From NCBI RefSeq assembly GCF_025905425.1, contig NZ_CP109603.1, forward strand, positions 2,888,001 to 2,952,000: a stretch of DNA of 64,000 bases, read 5' to 3'. The DNA comes from Pseudomonas putida. Its GTDB lineage: Bacteria; Pseudomonadota; Gammaproteobacteria; Pseudomonadales; Pseudomonadaceae. Positions 7,820 through 17,402 of this stretch are shown piece after piece (positions within the stretch are counted from its first letter, which is position 1; the number at the start of each line of letters is the position of its first letter). Both the position numbers and the translations under genes were made by a program. Under the pieces are notes generated by a model. It searched no databases and had not been told where the DNA came from. It worked only from the letters and a program-made list of their open reading frames with translations.

Positions 7820-9712
7820 ATGCCGCAACCCATCCCCCTCAAGGACCACGAAAAGGAAAAGCACCTGGTCAACCGCCGGCTCCTGGCCTGCGCCACCCTG
7901 GTCTTCAGCCTGGTCGCCGTCCTGGTGGGCCGCCTCTATGTGCTGCAGGTCCTGCAACACGACCAGCAGACTGCCGTGTCGGAAAACAACCGCGTGCACG
8001 TACTGCCCATCGCCCCGGAGCGCGGGCTGATCTACGACCGCAACGGCGTGGTGCTGGCTGACAACAAACCCAGTTTCGACCTGACCATGACCCGCGAACG
8101 GGCTGGCGATTCGGCCAAGGTGCTGGACGCCCTGGCGCAGGTTCTGAGCCTCGGCGAGGATGACCGCAAACAGTTCGATAAAGACCTGCGCCGTGGCCGC
8201 AAGCCCTTCGAGCCGGTCACCCTGATGGTCGGCCTGAACGAAGAGCAGATCGCCCTGATCGCGGTCAATCAGTTCCGCCTGCCTGGCCTTGAGGTAGAGC
8301 CGCAGTTCATTCGCGAATACCCGCTCGCCGAGCATTTCGCCCATTCGGTGGGTTACGTTGGGCGCATCAACGAGAAAGAAGCCAAGGCCCTCGACAGCAC
8401 CGAGTACCGGGGCACGCAGTCGATCGGCAAGACCGGCATCGAGCACTTCTACGAAAGCCAACTGCACGGCCAGGTGGGCTACGAAGAAGTCGAGACCAAC
8501 GCCCAGGGCCGGGTCATGCGTGTGCTCAACCACAAGGCGCCGATCCCCGGCAAGGACATCACCCTGAGCCTGGATGCCCACCTGCAACTGGCGGCCGAAA
8601 AGGCCCTGGGCGACCGCCGCGGCTCGGTGGTGGTGCTGGACCCGGCCAACGGCGATGTGCTGGCGATGGTCAGCAACCCGAGCTTCGACCCCAACCTGTT
8701 CGTCAAAGGCATCAGCTTCAAACAGTACGCCGCCCTGCGCGATTCCATCGACCGGCCGCTGTTCAACCGCGTACTGCGCGGCCTGTATGCGCCGGGCTCG
8801 ACGGTCAAGCCGGAAGTGGCCATCGCCGGCCTCGACAGTGGCGTCATCACGCCCGGCAGCCGGGTGTTCGACCCGGGTTACTACGAGCTGCCCAACTATG
8901 CGCACAAGTACCGCAACTGGAACCGCAGCGGCGACGGTTGGGTGGACATGTACACCGCCATCATGCGGTCCAACGACACCTACTTCTACGACCTGGCGCA
9001 CAAGCTGGGGATCGAGCGCCTGCACGATTACATGGCCGAGTTCGGCCTGGGCCAGAAGGTATCGCTGGACATGTTCGAAGAAGCGTCCGGGCTGATGCCA
9101 TCCGCGCAATGGAAGCGCGCCACCCGGCGCCAGGCGTGGTTCCCGGGCGAGACCTTGATCCTGGGGATCGGCCAGGGCTACATGCAAGTGACCCCACTGC
9201 AGTTGGCCCAGGCCACCAGCCTGCTGGCGAGCAAAGGTGTGTGGCACCGCCCGCACCTGGCCATGACCGTTGGCGGCGAAACGCCGGTCGACCCCAACCC
9301 CATGCCCGACATCGTGCTACACGACAAACACGCCTGGGACCAGGTCAGCCAGGGCATGCAGATGGTCATGCACGACCCCCGCGGCATCGCCCGCGCCTCG
9401 GCGGCCGGCGCCCAGTACCGTATCGCCGGCAAGAGCGGCACGGCGCAGGTGGTGGCAATCAAGCAAGGCGAGCGTTACAACCGTAACAAGACCCTGGAAC
9501 GGCATCGCGACAATGCCCTGTTCGTCGGCTTCGCACCGGCCGATCACCCCAGCGTGGTGGTGGCGGTGATGATCGAGAACGGCGAAGCGGGCGGGCGCGT
9601 GGCGGGGCCGGTGGTGCGTGAGGTGATGGATGCGTACCTGCTGGATGAGCAGGGGCACCTGAAGCCGGAGTATGCGGGCAATACAGCGACCAAGGTGGTG
9701 CCGCACAGTTAG
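7820..9712 (+). CDS. mrdA: Penicillin-binding protein 2 (peptidoglycan transpeptidase)
   Basis: 630 aa, the usual length for PBP2. One N-terminal membrane anchor (about residues 21-43), then a PBP dimerisation domain and a C-terminal transpeptidase domain. The three active-site motifs are present: S327-T-V-K (nucleophile Ser), S384-N-D and K538-S-G-T. PBP2 cross-links glycan strands during lateral wall elongation with RodA. Here the gene stands alone: neither rodA nor mltB is adjacent, although the main pbpA/mrdA of Pseudomonas is normally in such a cluster. I infer it is a second PBP2 paralogue. A strong terminator follows. Confidence 0.92.
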   Translation: MPQPIPLKDHEKEKHLVNRRLLACATLVFSLVAVLVGRLYVLQVLQHDQQTAVSENNRVHVLPIAPERGLIYDRNGVVLADNKPSFDLTMTRERAGDSAKVLDALAQVLSLGEDDRKQFDKDLRRGRKPFEPVTLMVGLNEEQIALIAVNQFRLPGLEVEPQFIREYPLAEHFAHSVGYVGRINEKEAKALDSTEYRGTQSIGKTGIEHFYESQLHGQVGYEEVETNAQGRVMRVLNHKAPIPGKDITLSLDAHLQLAAEKALGDRRGSVVVLDPANGDVLAMVSNPSFDPNLFVKGISFKQYAALRDSIDRPLFNRVLRGLYAPGSTVKPEVAIAGLDSGVITPGSRVFDPGYYELPNYAHKYRNWNRSGDGWVDMYTAIMRSNDTYFYDLAHKLGIERLHDYMAEFGLGQKVSLDMFEEASGLMPSAQWKRATRRQAWFPGETLILGIGQGYMQVTPLQLAQATSLLASKGVWHRPHLAMTVGGETPVDPNPMPDIVLHDKHAWDQVSQGMQMVMHDPRGIARASAAGAQYRIAGKSGTAQVVAIKQGERYNRNKTLERHRDNALFVGFAPADHPSVVVAVMIENGEAGGRVAGPVVREVMDAYLLDEQGHLKPEYAGNTATKVVPHS

Positions 9713-9726
9713 GGTTCGGGTTGCTT

Positions 9727-9747
9727 GGGGCGCTTTGCGCCCCTTTT
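9727..9747 (+). terminator. Rho-independent terminator after mrdA
   Basis: A perfect 7-bp stem GGGGCGC / GCGCCCC with a TTT loop is followed by TTTT, 15 bases after the mrdA stop. The same hairpin sequence recurs after the second DszB-like gene (46325). Confidence 0.85.
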
Positions 9748-10064
9748 CAGACCGGTCCGGCCCCACGGCGAAGCCGCTCCTGTAGGCCAGTGCCACCCCT
9801 CGTTAGATCACAAAACAGCATAAGAATATAAATTCTTATTCTTTTTTTGTTATCCCGAAATCCTCTATAACTCTCCCAACTGTACAGCCGCCAACACCTG
9901 GCCAACTGTCTGCAGCGCAACACTCGATCAACAACCAGCGCCCACACGGCAACACCTACCCGCGCGCCGAATAATCGCAACACGTTGATCTCTAACAAGA
10001 TTCAAAAACGGCACGACGATTGCTCCAGCAAAGTCCCCTGCTCACCAGAACCGGAGACTTGCCC
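9748..10064 (+). promoter_or_regulatory. Upstream region of sfnECR with AT-rich dyad
   Basis: A locally AT-rich stretch (about 9810-9880) in an otherwise GC-rich sequence contains the dyad TAAGAAT-ATAA-ATTCTTA at 9821-9838, followed by a T tract. sfnECR in P. putida is known to be controlled by the LysR-type sulfur regulator CysB, whose sites are AT-rich with TTATTC-like half sites, so this is the best candidate for the CysB site and core promoter. A weak sigma-54-like match (9899-9914) is not good enough to call. The sfnE leader is long, about 180 bases. Confidence 0.45.
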
Positions 10065-10625
10065 ATGAGCACCCCACTGAACGTCGTAGCCCTGTCTGGC
10101 GGCACTTCCCGCCCCTCGCGCACCCTGGCCCTGACCGAGGCGATCCTCGCGGAATTGGCCGAACACCTGAACATCAAGCCTCACCTCATCGACCTGGGTG
10201 AAATTGCCCGCCCCCTGGGCAGCGCCCTGTGGCGCAGCGAGCTGCCGGAGGCGGTGGAGCAGCAACTGCGCCTGGTCGAAAAGGCCGACCTGCTGGTGGT
10301 GACCACGCCGGTGTACCGCGGCAGCTTCACCGGGCATTTCAAGCACCTGTTCGACCTGATCGGCCAGGACGCCCTGATCGACACCCCAGTGCTGCTGGCC
10401 GCCACCGGTGGCAGTGAGCGCCACGCGCTGGTGCTCGATCACCAGTTGCGCCCGCTGTTCAGTTTCCTCCAGGCCCTGACGCTGCCTATCGGCGTGTTTG
10501 CCAGCCAGGCGGAACTGGCCGACTACCGCGTCTCCAGCGAGGCGCTGGCCGCGCGAATTCGCCTGGCCGCCGAGCGTGCCGTGCCGCTGTTCGGTGCCCA
10601 CCACGCACTGCGCAAAAGCGCCTGA
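10065..10625 (+). CDS. sfnE: NAD(P)H:FMN oxidoreductase of the sulfur-starvation system
   Basis: 186 aa from the ATG at 10065, with a GGAGA Shine-Dalgarno at 10052. Flavodoxin-like NADPH-dependent FMN reductase family: the flavin phosphate loop SGGTSRPSRT is at residues 11-20 and TTPVYRGSFTGHFK at about 79-92. It matches the MsuE/SfnE type, which supplies FMNH2 to two-component sulfur monooxygenases. The protein has one Met (the start) and no Cys. It is first in a three-gene operon with the DszC-like sfnC and the sigma-54 activator sfnR, the known sfnECR arrangement of P. putida, so I use that name rather than msuE. It may also supply flavin to the monooxygenase at 43029. Confidence 0.88.
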   Translation: MSTPLNVVALSGGTSRPSRTLALTEAILAELAEHLNIKPHLIDLGEIARPLGSALWRSELPEAVEQQLRLVEKADLLVVTTPVYRGSFTGHFKHLFDLIGQDALIDTPVLLAATGGSERHALVLDHQLRPLFSFLQALTLPIGVFASQAELADYRVSSEALAARIRLAAERAVPLFGAHHALRKSA

Positions 10626-10634
10626 GGAGCGGCC

Positions 10635-11822
10635 ATGAATGCACCTGTAAACACTGCCCCGCGCCCTGCCCTGGCCATCGCCCGCGCGCTCGCCTGGCAG
10701 TTCGCCCAGACCGCCGTCGAACGAGACGAACGCGGCGGCACGCCCAAAACCGAGCGCGATGCACTGCGTGACAGTGGCCTGTTGTCACTGGCCATCCCGC
10801 AAGCCTTCGGTGGCCAAGGCGCCAGCTGGTACGACACGTTCGAAGTGGTACGCGAGTTCGCCCGGGTCGACAGCTCCATTGCCCACGTCTTCGGCTTCCA
10901 TCACCTGATGCTGGCCACCGTACGGCTGTTTTCGCGCCCGGATCAATGGCAGCCCTGGTTCGAGCAGACCGCTCGCAAGCAGTGGTTCTGGGGCAATGCC
11001 CTCAATCCGTTGGACACACGCACGGTGGTCAAGCACTTCGATGGCTGGTGCGAGTTTTCTGGCAAAAAGAGCTTTTGCTCCGGCGCCAGCGACTCGGAAA
11101 TGCTGATCGCCTCGGCCGTGGACGAACGCGCTGGCGGCAAGCTGCTGATTGCCGCCATCCCCAGTGGCCGTACCGGCATCAGCCTGCACAGCGACTGGAA
11201 CAACATCGGCCAGCGCCAGACCGACAGCGGCAGCGCCACGTTCGAACGGGTGCGGGTCGAGCACAATGAACTGCTGCTCGATCCAGGCCCGCTGAGCACG
11301 CCGTTCGCGGCCTTGCGCCCGTTGATTGCCCAACTGCACTTCGCCAACCTGTTCCTCGGTATTGCCGAAGGGGCGTTTGAAGAAGCCCGCCAGTACACCC
11401 TCAAGGAAAGCCGGCCGTGGTTCCGCTCAAGCGCCACCAGCACCGCCGAGGACCCTTACGTGCTGCGCCATTACGGCGAGTTCTGGGTTGGCCTGGAAAG
11501 CGTGCGTTTGCTGATTGAACGCGCCGCCCGCCAGCTCGATGCTGCCTGGGCCAAGGAACATGCCCTCAGCGCCGAAGAACGCGGCGACCTGGCCCTGGCC
11601 ATCGGCACCGCCAAGGTTGCCGCTAGCCGCCATGGCCTGGATATCTGCAACCGCCTGTTCGAGGTCACCGGTGCTCGTGCCACCCACGCCTCGCTGCGCT
11701 TCGACCGCCACTGGCGCAACCTGAGGACACAGACCCTGCACGACCCGGTGGATTACCGCATCCATGAACTCGGCGAATGGGCCCTCAACGACAAACGCCC
11801 TGCCCCATCCTTCTATTCCTGA
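10635..11822 (+). CDS. sfnC: DszC/acyl-CoA-dehydrogenase-fold flavin monooxygenase SfnC
   Basis: 395 aa. Acyl-CoA dehydrogenase fold of the DszC type: an N-terminal helical domain (LRDSGLLSLAIPQAFGGQGA), a middle beta domain (KKSFCSGASDSE, about residues 137-148, typical of DszC-like flavin monooxygenases) and a C-terminal helical bundle ending in NLRTQTLHDP. The catalytic Glu of true acyl-CoA dehydrogenases is not evident. DszC-type enzymes use FMNH2 from a separate reductase to oxygenate sulfur compounds, here presumably supplied by SfnE 9 bp upstream. In P. putida the sfnECR operon is needed for dimethyl sulfide use, though SfnC's own substrate is not settled. The ATG follows a GAGGA-type site. 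Confidence 0.85.
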   Translation: MNAPVNTAPRPALAIARALAWQFAQTAVERDERGGTPKTERDALRDSGLLSLAIPQAFGGQGASWYDTFEVVREFARVDSSIAHVFGFHHLMLATVRLFSRPDQWQPWFEQTARKQWFWGNALNPLDTRTVVKHFDGWCEFSGKKSFCSGASDSEMLIASAVDERAGGKLLIAAIPSGRTGISLHSDWNNIGQRQTDSGSATFERVRVEHNELLLDPGPLSTPFAALRPLIAQLHFANLFLGIAEGAFEEARQYTLKESRPWFRSSATSTAEDPYVLRHYGEFWVGLESVRLLIERAARQLDAAWAKEHALSAEERGDLALAIGTAKVAASRHGLDICNRLFEVTGARATHASLRFDRHWRNLRTQTLHDPVDYRIHELGEWALNDKRPAPSFYS

Positions 11823-11831
11823 GGATTGCCC

Positions 11832-12932
<1,101 letters not shown>

Positions 12933-12949
12933 AGTGTGCAGTGTCAGTA

Positions 12950-13045
12950 CCGGCCTCTTCGCGGGCAAGCCCGCTCCCACAGGTGTATCACTGCACTTGA
13001 AATCAGTGGTGTACCTGTGGGAGCAGGCTTGCCCGCGAAGAGGCC
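12950..13045. repeat. Inverted REP pair
   Basis: Two near-complete P. putida-type REPs face each other, from CCGGCCTCTTCGCGGGCAAG at 12950 to the mirror copy ending GCGAAGAGGCC near 13045. The spacer is about 28 bp. It separates sfnR from the convergent Gly-rich gene and probably marks transcript ends. Confidence 0.92.
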
Positions 13046-13064
13046 AGCAAGGCCAACTCAAATA

Positions 13065-13622
13065 CTAAGTGCGGTCACCGCCATGATCGTCTCCGACATC
13101 ATGATCGGCACCATCATCCGCGCCATGCCCTACACCGTGGGCCTCACCCACATTGTGATTCGCCTCATGGTTGGCTTCATGGTTGGCCTCATGGTTGGCC
13201 TCATGGTTGGCCTCATGGTTGGCCTCATGGTTGGCACCATCATCGGCCCCGTTACGACCATTGTCACCACGACCCGAGCTGGCATGCCCACCGCCGTCGC
13301 CACTGTGTCCGCTGCCACTGCCGCCATGGCCACCACCTCCGCCACCGCCGCTTCCACCACCATGACCGCCGCCACCTCCGCTGCCACCGTGACCGCCACC
13401 GCCACCGCCGCCATGACCTCCACCACCGCCACCATGACCGCCGCCGCCACCACCGCCACCATGACCGCCGCCGCCACCGCCGCCACCATGACCGCCACCT
13501 CCTCCACCGCCACCATCCTTCGCATACGCGCTGGAAGCACCGCCAATGGAGTCAGGCACCAACACTGCCGACGCTGACAGAACCGCGCCGATCGCCAAAG
13601 CCAACAAGCATTTCTTGAGCAT
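13065..13622 (-). CDS. Secreted glycine/histidine-rich repeat protein
   Basis: 185 aa. A good signal peptide (MLKKCLLALAIGAVLSAS, predicted cleavage after SSAYA near residue 34) is followed by a Gly-rich region (about 36-110) built of GGGG-H blocks. Then comes a run of six N-H-E-A tetrapeptides and a His/Asp-rich tail. GGAGG lies seven bases upstream of the ATG. The opposite-strand frame is open too, but only this frame has a signal peptide and a ribosome site. I do not recognise a family. The many His, Asp and Glu side chains suggest metal binding or a flexible surface role; this is inference. The repeats are low complexity and could make length vary between strains. Confidence 0.7.
   Translation of the reverse strand: MLKKCLLALAIGAVLSASAVLVPDSIGGASSAYAKDGGGGGGGGHGGGGGGGGHGGGGGGGGHGGGGGGHGGGGGGGHGGSGGGGGHGGGSGGGGGGGHGGSGSGHSGDGGGHASSGRGDNGRNGADDGANHEANHEANHEANHEANHEANHEANHNVGEAHGVGHGADDGADHDVGDDHGGDRT
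13162..13233. repeat. 12-bp tandem repeat, six copies
   Basis: Six head-to-tail copies of GCCTCATGGTTG, one with a single C-to-T change, encode the N-H-E-A repeats of the secreted protein on the minus strand. The unit is a multiple of three, so copy-number change would alter length without a frameshift. Confidence 0.95.
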
Positions 13623-13871
13623 GATGAGCCTCCGCTTGGAGTAGCACGGGGTTACACCTGGTACCCCATGAGTTCCGGCCCCCCCATGGGGCGACCTGCA
13701 AACCAGTGCGGCCTTCCCTCTGCAGCAAGTGAACGAGATCCTTCAGGGTCATCTGGCCAGTTGTTGCAGAATATTTCTTACGTTCTGAGCGTAGTCAGGC
13801 TGTCCGGCTTGTCACCGACCAGTCATCCGAATGGCGTATTCGCGGGCAAGCCCGCGAATGGGTGGAATCAC
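13623..13871. other. Intergenic region with a perfect hairpin
   Basis: A 249-bp gap between two minus-strand genes. At 13838-13859 there is a perfect hairpin, ATTCGCGGG-CAAG-CCCGCGAAT, sharing the REP core and lying 13 bases past the end of the glutathione S-transferase gene, so it may terminate that transcript. The rest should contain the promoter of the Gly/His-rich gene; I see no clear boxes. Confidence 0.55.
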
Positions 13872-14501
13872 TTACACAGAAGCTGTCCGAGGCATCAAGT
13901 CATACGGGTGCTTCCATCCTGGCGTGCCCTTGATACGCGCTTTCCAGGCCTCAATATGGACAAATTCGTCCAGCGCGATACCCGTATCCTCAGGCATGAA
14001 CACATACCCCGCCAACGACAGGTCGGCGATGGTCAACCGCCCACCGACCATGAACGGTGTCTTCGCCAAATGCGCATCAACGACGCGATAAGCGGCCGTC
14101 GCGCGATCACGCAAAAACTTGGTCACGTCTGATTCGCCCATCTGTTTCAGGCAATAGATGAACCGCAGCGCCGCGTAATAGCTGGTGAACTTGTGGTTGT
14201 CGAACAACATCCAGCGCCAGATCTCACGCTTTTCGTCCTCATCCCGTGGGCCGAACTGGCCGGTCTGCTCGGCCAAGTATTCAAGGATCAGGGCTGACTG
14301 GGTGAGGGTCTTGCCGGCGTGCTCCAGCACGGGCACCTCGCCCTGCTCGTTCACTTCATCGCGCCAAGATTGCTCACGGGTCTGGCCGTTGAAAAAGTCG
14401 ACGAACACCGGCTGCCAGGCCTGGCCGGTGAGTTCGAGCATGAGGGCGGCTTTGTAGGCATTACCGGATTCTGCGAAGCAGTGCAGCGTGTATTCGGACA
14501 T
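13872..14501 (-). CDS. Glutathione S-transferase family protein
   Basis: 209 aa, a normal GST length. The N-terminal thioredoxin-like domain (1-80) contains LHCFAESGNAYKAALML, where Ser12 or neighbouring residues could activate glutathione, and the cis-Pro/gamma-Glu site GEVPVLEH...TQSALILEYLA. The C-terminal helical domain (about 90-200) carries TIADLSLAGY, the conserved N-capping Asp motif. Such proteins conjugate or reduce electrophiles in the cytosol. It stands alone between the Gly/His-rich gene and the divergent flavoprotein gene; no substrate is suggested by context. Confidence 0.85.
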   Translation of the reverse strand: MSEYTLHCFAESGNAYKAALMLELTGQAWQPVFVDFFNGQTREQSWRDEVNEQGEVPVLEHAGKTLTQSALILEYLAEQTGQFGPRDEDEKREIWRWMLFDNHKFTSYYAALRFIYCLKQMGESDVTKFLRDRATAAYRVVDAHLAKTPFMVGGRLTIADLSLAGYVFMPEDTGIALDEFVHIEAWKARIKGTPGWKHPYDLMPRTASV

Positions 14502-14692
14502 GGCAGACCTTCAGCTTCCTTTGAATGATCGAGGGGGTGCAGGGGCCGTTGCACGGGCCACTCACCGACAACCCGAGCAAATCACGAGCCGCTCGGCAAG
14601 GTCAATTCAAAACCTCCCACGACCCGTCACTTCCGTTATATGCCCCCCGCGCGCGCCATGCGACAGTGAAGAAAACAACACGGATAAAACCC

Positions 14693-16012
14693 ATGTACAG
14701 AAACACCTCTACCCCCGCGGACGACAACGGTTGCGGCTGGTTCCACCTCAGCCCCATGCGCCAGCCACGCGCCGCGCACCGGGGGCGGAGCGAAGCGCGC
14801 TGGGTGGTGCTTGGCGCCGGCTTCACCGGCCTTGCCGCCGCGCGGCAACTGGCGCTGCATCACCCTGACGACGAGATCATCCTGGTGGAGGCCCAGGAAG
14901 TCGGCTTCGGCGCCTCGGGGCGCAACTCGGGCTTTGCCATCGACCTGCCCCACGACATCGGCGCACCTGACTACATCGGTGACCTGGCCACTGCGCGGAT
15001 GAACCTCAAACTCAACCTGCACGCGCAGTCGATACTGCGCAAGTTGATCGACCAGCACGGCATCGACTGCCAGATCCGCCCGGACGGCAAATACCAGGCC
15101 GCCGTCGAAGACAAGGGCCTGGCTGTGCTGGAGGCTTACCGCAGCGGCCTGGAAAAACTCGGCCAGCCCTACCAACTGATCGATGCCCGCGACCTGCCCG
15201 AGCACTTCGGCACCTCGTTCTACCGCAAGGCGTTGTACACCCCAGGCACCCAGTTGCTGCAGCCGGCCGCCCTGGCCAAAGGCCTGGCAGAAAGCCTGCC
15301 CAGCAACGTGACACTGTACGAGCACACCACCATCACCCGCATCGAGCAGGGCACGCGCATCACCCTCAAGCATGCCCACGGCGAGATCGTTGCCGACCAG
15401 TTGCTGCTGACCAACAACGCCTTCGCCTCGTACTTTGGCTTTTTGCCGGGCCGACTGCTGCCGATTTTCACCTACGCCAGCATGACCCGCCCGCTGAGCG
15501 AGGACGAGCAGGCACGCCTGGGCGGCAAGGCGACCTGGGGCCTGATCCCCGCCGACCCGTTTGGCAGCACCTTGCGGCGCACGCCGGACCAACGCCTGCT
15601 GGTGCGCAACAGCTTTAGCTTCAACGCTGACGGCCGCGCCCATCAGCGCCATTTGCAGCGGGCCGGTCGGCAGCACCGGGAATCGTTCGAACGGCGCTTT
15701 CCGATGCTCTCGGGCACGCCGTTCGAGTTCACTTGGGGCGGCTCGATGTGCCTGTCGCGCAACCACCTGTCGCACTTCGGCACGCTGGCCCCCAATGTCC
15801 ACGCCGCCTTGTGCTGCAACGGCCTGGGGATTACCCGGGGTACCGCCACCGGTACCCTGCTGGCCGATTGGCTGAGCGGCGAGCGCGACGAGCTGATCGA
15901 CTTCCTGCTGGGCTCCGCGGGGCCTAACCGCAACCCACCGGAGCCGCTGCTGAGTATGGGCGTGAACCTGAACCTGCACTGGGGCCAGCGCCGCGCCGGC
16001 CTAGAAAGCTGA
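14693..16012 (+). CDS. FAD-dependent DAO-family oxidoreductase
   Basis: 439 aa from the ATG at 14693 (MYRNTSTPADD). The Rossmann FAD motif is VLGAGFTGLAAARQL (about residues 38-52), with the second glycine-rich element FGASGRNSGF (about 75-85) typical of the DAO/glycine-oxidase/PuuB group. A C-terminal GLGITRGTATGTLLADW closes the FAD site. These enzymes oxidise an amine or D-amino acid to an imine with O2 or a quinone as acceptor. It is the first gene of a cluster with a ProC-like reductase, a cupin and RidA, the last being an imine deaminase, which fits an oxidase that releases reactive imines. The longer upstream frame lacks a good start. Confidence 0.85.
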   Translation: MYRNTSTPADDNGCGWFHLSPMRQPRAAHRGRSEARWVVLGAGFTGLAAARQLALHHPDDEIILVEAQEVGFGASGRNSGFAIDLPHDIGAPDYIGDLATARMNLKLNLHAQSILRKLIDQHGIDCQIRPDGKYQAAVEDKGLAVLEAYRSGLEKLGQPYQLIDARDLPEHFGTSFYRKALYTPGTQLLQPAALAKGLAESLPSNVTLYEHTTITRIEQGTRITLKHAHGEIVADQLLLTNNAFASYFGFLPGRLLPIFTYASMTRPLSEDEQARLGGKATWGLIPADPFGSTLRRTPDQRLLVRNSFSFNADGRAHQRHLQRAGRQHRESFERRFPMLSGTPFEFTWGGSMCLSRNHLSHFGTLAPNVHAALCCNGLGITRGTATGTLLADWLSGERDELIDFLLGSAGPNRNPPEPLLSMGVNLNLHWGQRRAGLES

Positions 16013-16024
16013 AAAGGAGGCAAC

Positions 16025-16795
16025 ATGCACAGCCTGGGCATTCTCGGGGTCGGCGAGCTGACCGAAAAAGTGGTAGTGGGCCTGCGCCGCAGTGGTTATG
16101 ACGGCGCGATCCTGCTCTCGCCACGCAACGCCCAGCGCGCCGAAGCGCTGGCCCACTCGCTGGGTTGCCAAGTACTACCGAGCAATCAGGCAGTGGTCGA
16201 TCAGGCCGAGCTGGTGATGCTGGGCGTGCGCCCACAATCGCTAACAGAACTGGCCAACGAGGTGCGTTTACGCCCAGGGCAACGTTTACTGTCATTGGCG
16301 GCGGGGGTGAACCTTGCGCAATTGCACAGGGCCTTTCCGGCGGCCCACTGCGTGCGCGTGATGCTGTCTTACGCGGCGCAACACAACCAGTCCACGGTAG
16401 TGGTTTGCCCGCCAGATGCACCGACAGAACAATGCCTGGAGGCCCTGGGCAATCTGGTGGTCCTGCAGGATGAGCCCGCGTTCGAGCTGGCCACGGTGGC
16501 CGCGTGCATGAGTGGCTGGTTCTACTTCCTGTTGCACGATTTGCAGCAGTGGCTGACCGACAAAGGCCTGCCGGCAACCGAAGCACGCGCCTTGGTGCTG
16601 GGCAACCTGCAGGATTGTGTGACCAGTGCGCAGCAACAGCCCGAGCACACGCTCAAGGCCTTGGGGCAGGCGATTGCCACGCCGGGCACCTTTACCGCCG
16701 ATGGGCTGGCCGTGTTGATGCATCAGCCGGTGGGGGCCAGTTGGGGGGCGGCCTGTGAGGTGGTGCTGGATGCACTGTTGACCCGGTCTCGGTAG
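16025..16795 (+). CDS. Pyrroline-5-carboxylate reductase-like NAD(P) oxidoreductase
   Basis: 256 aa. The N-terminal Rossmann domain starts at residue 3 with LGILGVGELTEKVVVGL, a ProC-like variant of GxGxxG. VMLGVRPQSL (about 63-72) and RVMLSYAAQHNQ (about 112-123) match the ProC family, where the latter position usually reads RxMPNTP. The C-terminal dimerisation helices are present. The changed PNTP region suggests a substrate other than pyrroline-5-carboxylate. It has a very strong ribosome site (AAAGGAGG) and follows the flavoprotein gene by 12 bp, so I infer joint action on a cyclic or linear imine. Confidence 0.75.
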   Translation: MHSLGILGVGELTEKVVVGLRRSGYDGAILLSPRNAQRAEALAHSLGCQVLPSNQAVVDQAELVMLGVRPQSLTELANEVRLRPGQRLLSLAAGVNLAQLHRAFPAAHCVRVMLSYAAQHNQSTVVVCPPDAPTEQCLEALGNLVVLQDEPAFELATVAACMSGWFYFLLHDLQQWLTDKGLPATEARALVLGNLQDCVTSAQQQPEHTLKALGQAIATPGTFTADGLAVLMHQPVGASWGAACEVVLDALLTRSR

Positions 16796-16800
16796 GCGTT

Positions 16801-16888
16801 TGTGGGCGCGGGCTTGCCCCGCGAATAGAGCCACGCGCTGCATGGCACCGGCTTGGCCGGTGTTCGCGGGGCAAGCCCGCTCCCACAA
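16801..16888. repeat. Inverted REP pair
   Basis: REP cores TGTGGGCGCGGGCTTGCCCC (16801) and its inverted partner ending CCCGCTCCCACAA (16888) flank a smaller hairpin CACCGGCTTGGCCGGTG, the same three-hairpin layout as at 3167-3255. Confidence 0.9.
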
Positions 16889-17018
16889 GCCCCCATACGC
16901 CACTCACACCTCGCAATGCCATCCCACGACCCGTCCGAACCGTTATAGGGAGCCCCTGCGGCCCGGTGCCATAGTGCCGCCACGCTCGTGCGTCGGATAA
17001 CAACAAGAGGTAAATCCA

Positions 17019-17402
17019 ATGTCTGTACCCAAACGCTCCGTCGAAGATGCGCCACTCAATGCGTTCCTGATCAACCGCTTGGGGCGGCGCAAAATGCTGA
17101 TCCACAGCTTCCTCTGGTCGGGTATGTCGCTGGTGCTGCTGGGCGTGTTCCCCGACGCCTCGCCCACCACCGTGCTGGTGCTGTTTGGTGCCTATGCGGT
17201 GCTGATAGGCGGCGCCCAGGTGCTGGAATATGTCTACCCCAACGAATTGTTCCCCACCGAAATCCGCGCATCCACCGTGGGCCTGGCGACCTCGCTGTCG
17301 CGTATCGGCGCGGCCGTGGGCACCTACCTGGTGCCTATCTCCCTGCACAGTCACCGTCCTACAAAACCGTCGTTCGTAAAGCCTGAAGGAGCCCAACCAT
17401 GA
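17019..17402 (+). pseudogene. Remnant of an MFS (sugar-porter type) transporter
   Basis: 127 codons. The first 16 residues (MSVPKRSVEDAPLNAF) look like a normal transporter N-terminus, with a ribosome site upstream. The frame then jumps directly to LINRLGRRKMLIHSF, the loop motif D/N-R-x-G-R-R of the C-terminal half of an MFS protein. Three hydrophobic segments follow, plus PNELFPTEIRASTVG, the sugar-porter motif. The end, after GAAVGTYLVP, turns into unrelated charged sequence and stops. A full protein would be about 430-460 aa, so roughly 250 residues are missing in the middle and the end is frameshifted. It cannot transport; it retains coupling to the cupin gene by an ATGA overlap. It was probably the importer for the catabolic cluster. 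Confidence 0.8.

Noticed and set aside
9899..9914. Sigma-54-like promoter upstream of sfnE (TGGCCAACTGTCTGCA)
   Set aside because: Spacing fits, but the -24 box reads TGGCCA, not TGGCAC. No TGCTG-N6-CAGCA palindrome precedes it, and sfnECR is known to be under CysB control.
13162..13233. Possible CRISPR-like array
   Set aside because: Contiguous 12-bp repeats without spacers, in frame with the protein; no cas genes anywhere.
12936..13577. Plus-strand frame over the Gly/His-rich gene (Thr/Ala/Met-rich product)
   Set aside because: No signal or ribosome site, and it begins inside the REP pair. The minus frame has a signal peptide and GGAGG before its ATG.
17019..17402. Intact small membrane protein
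   Set aside because: The sequence joins distant parts of an MFS transporter and loses the family match before its stop, so decay explains it better.
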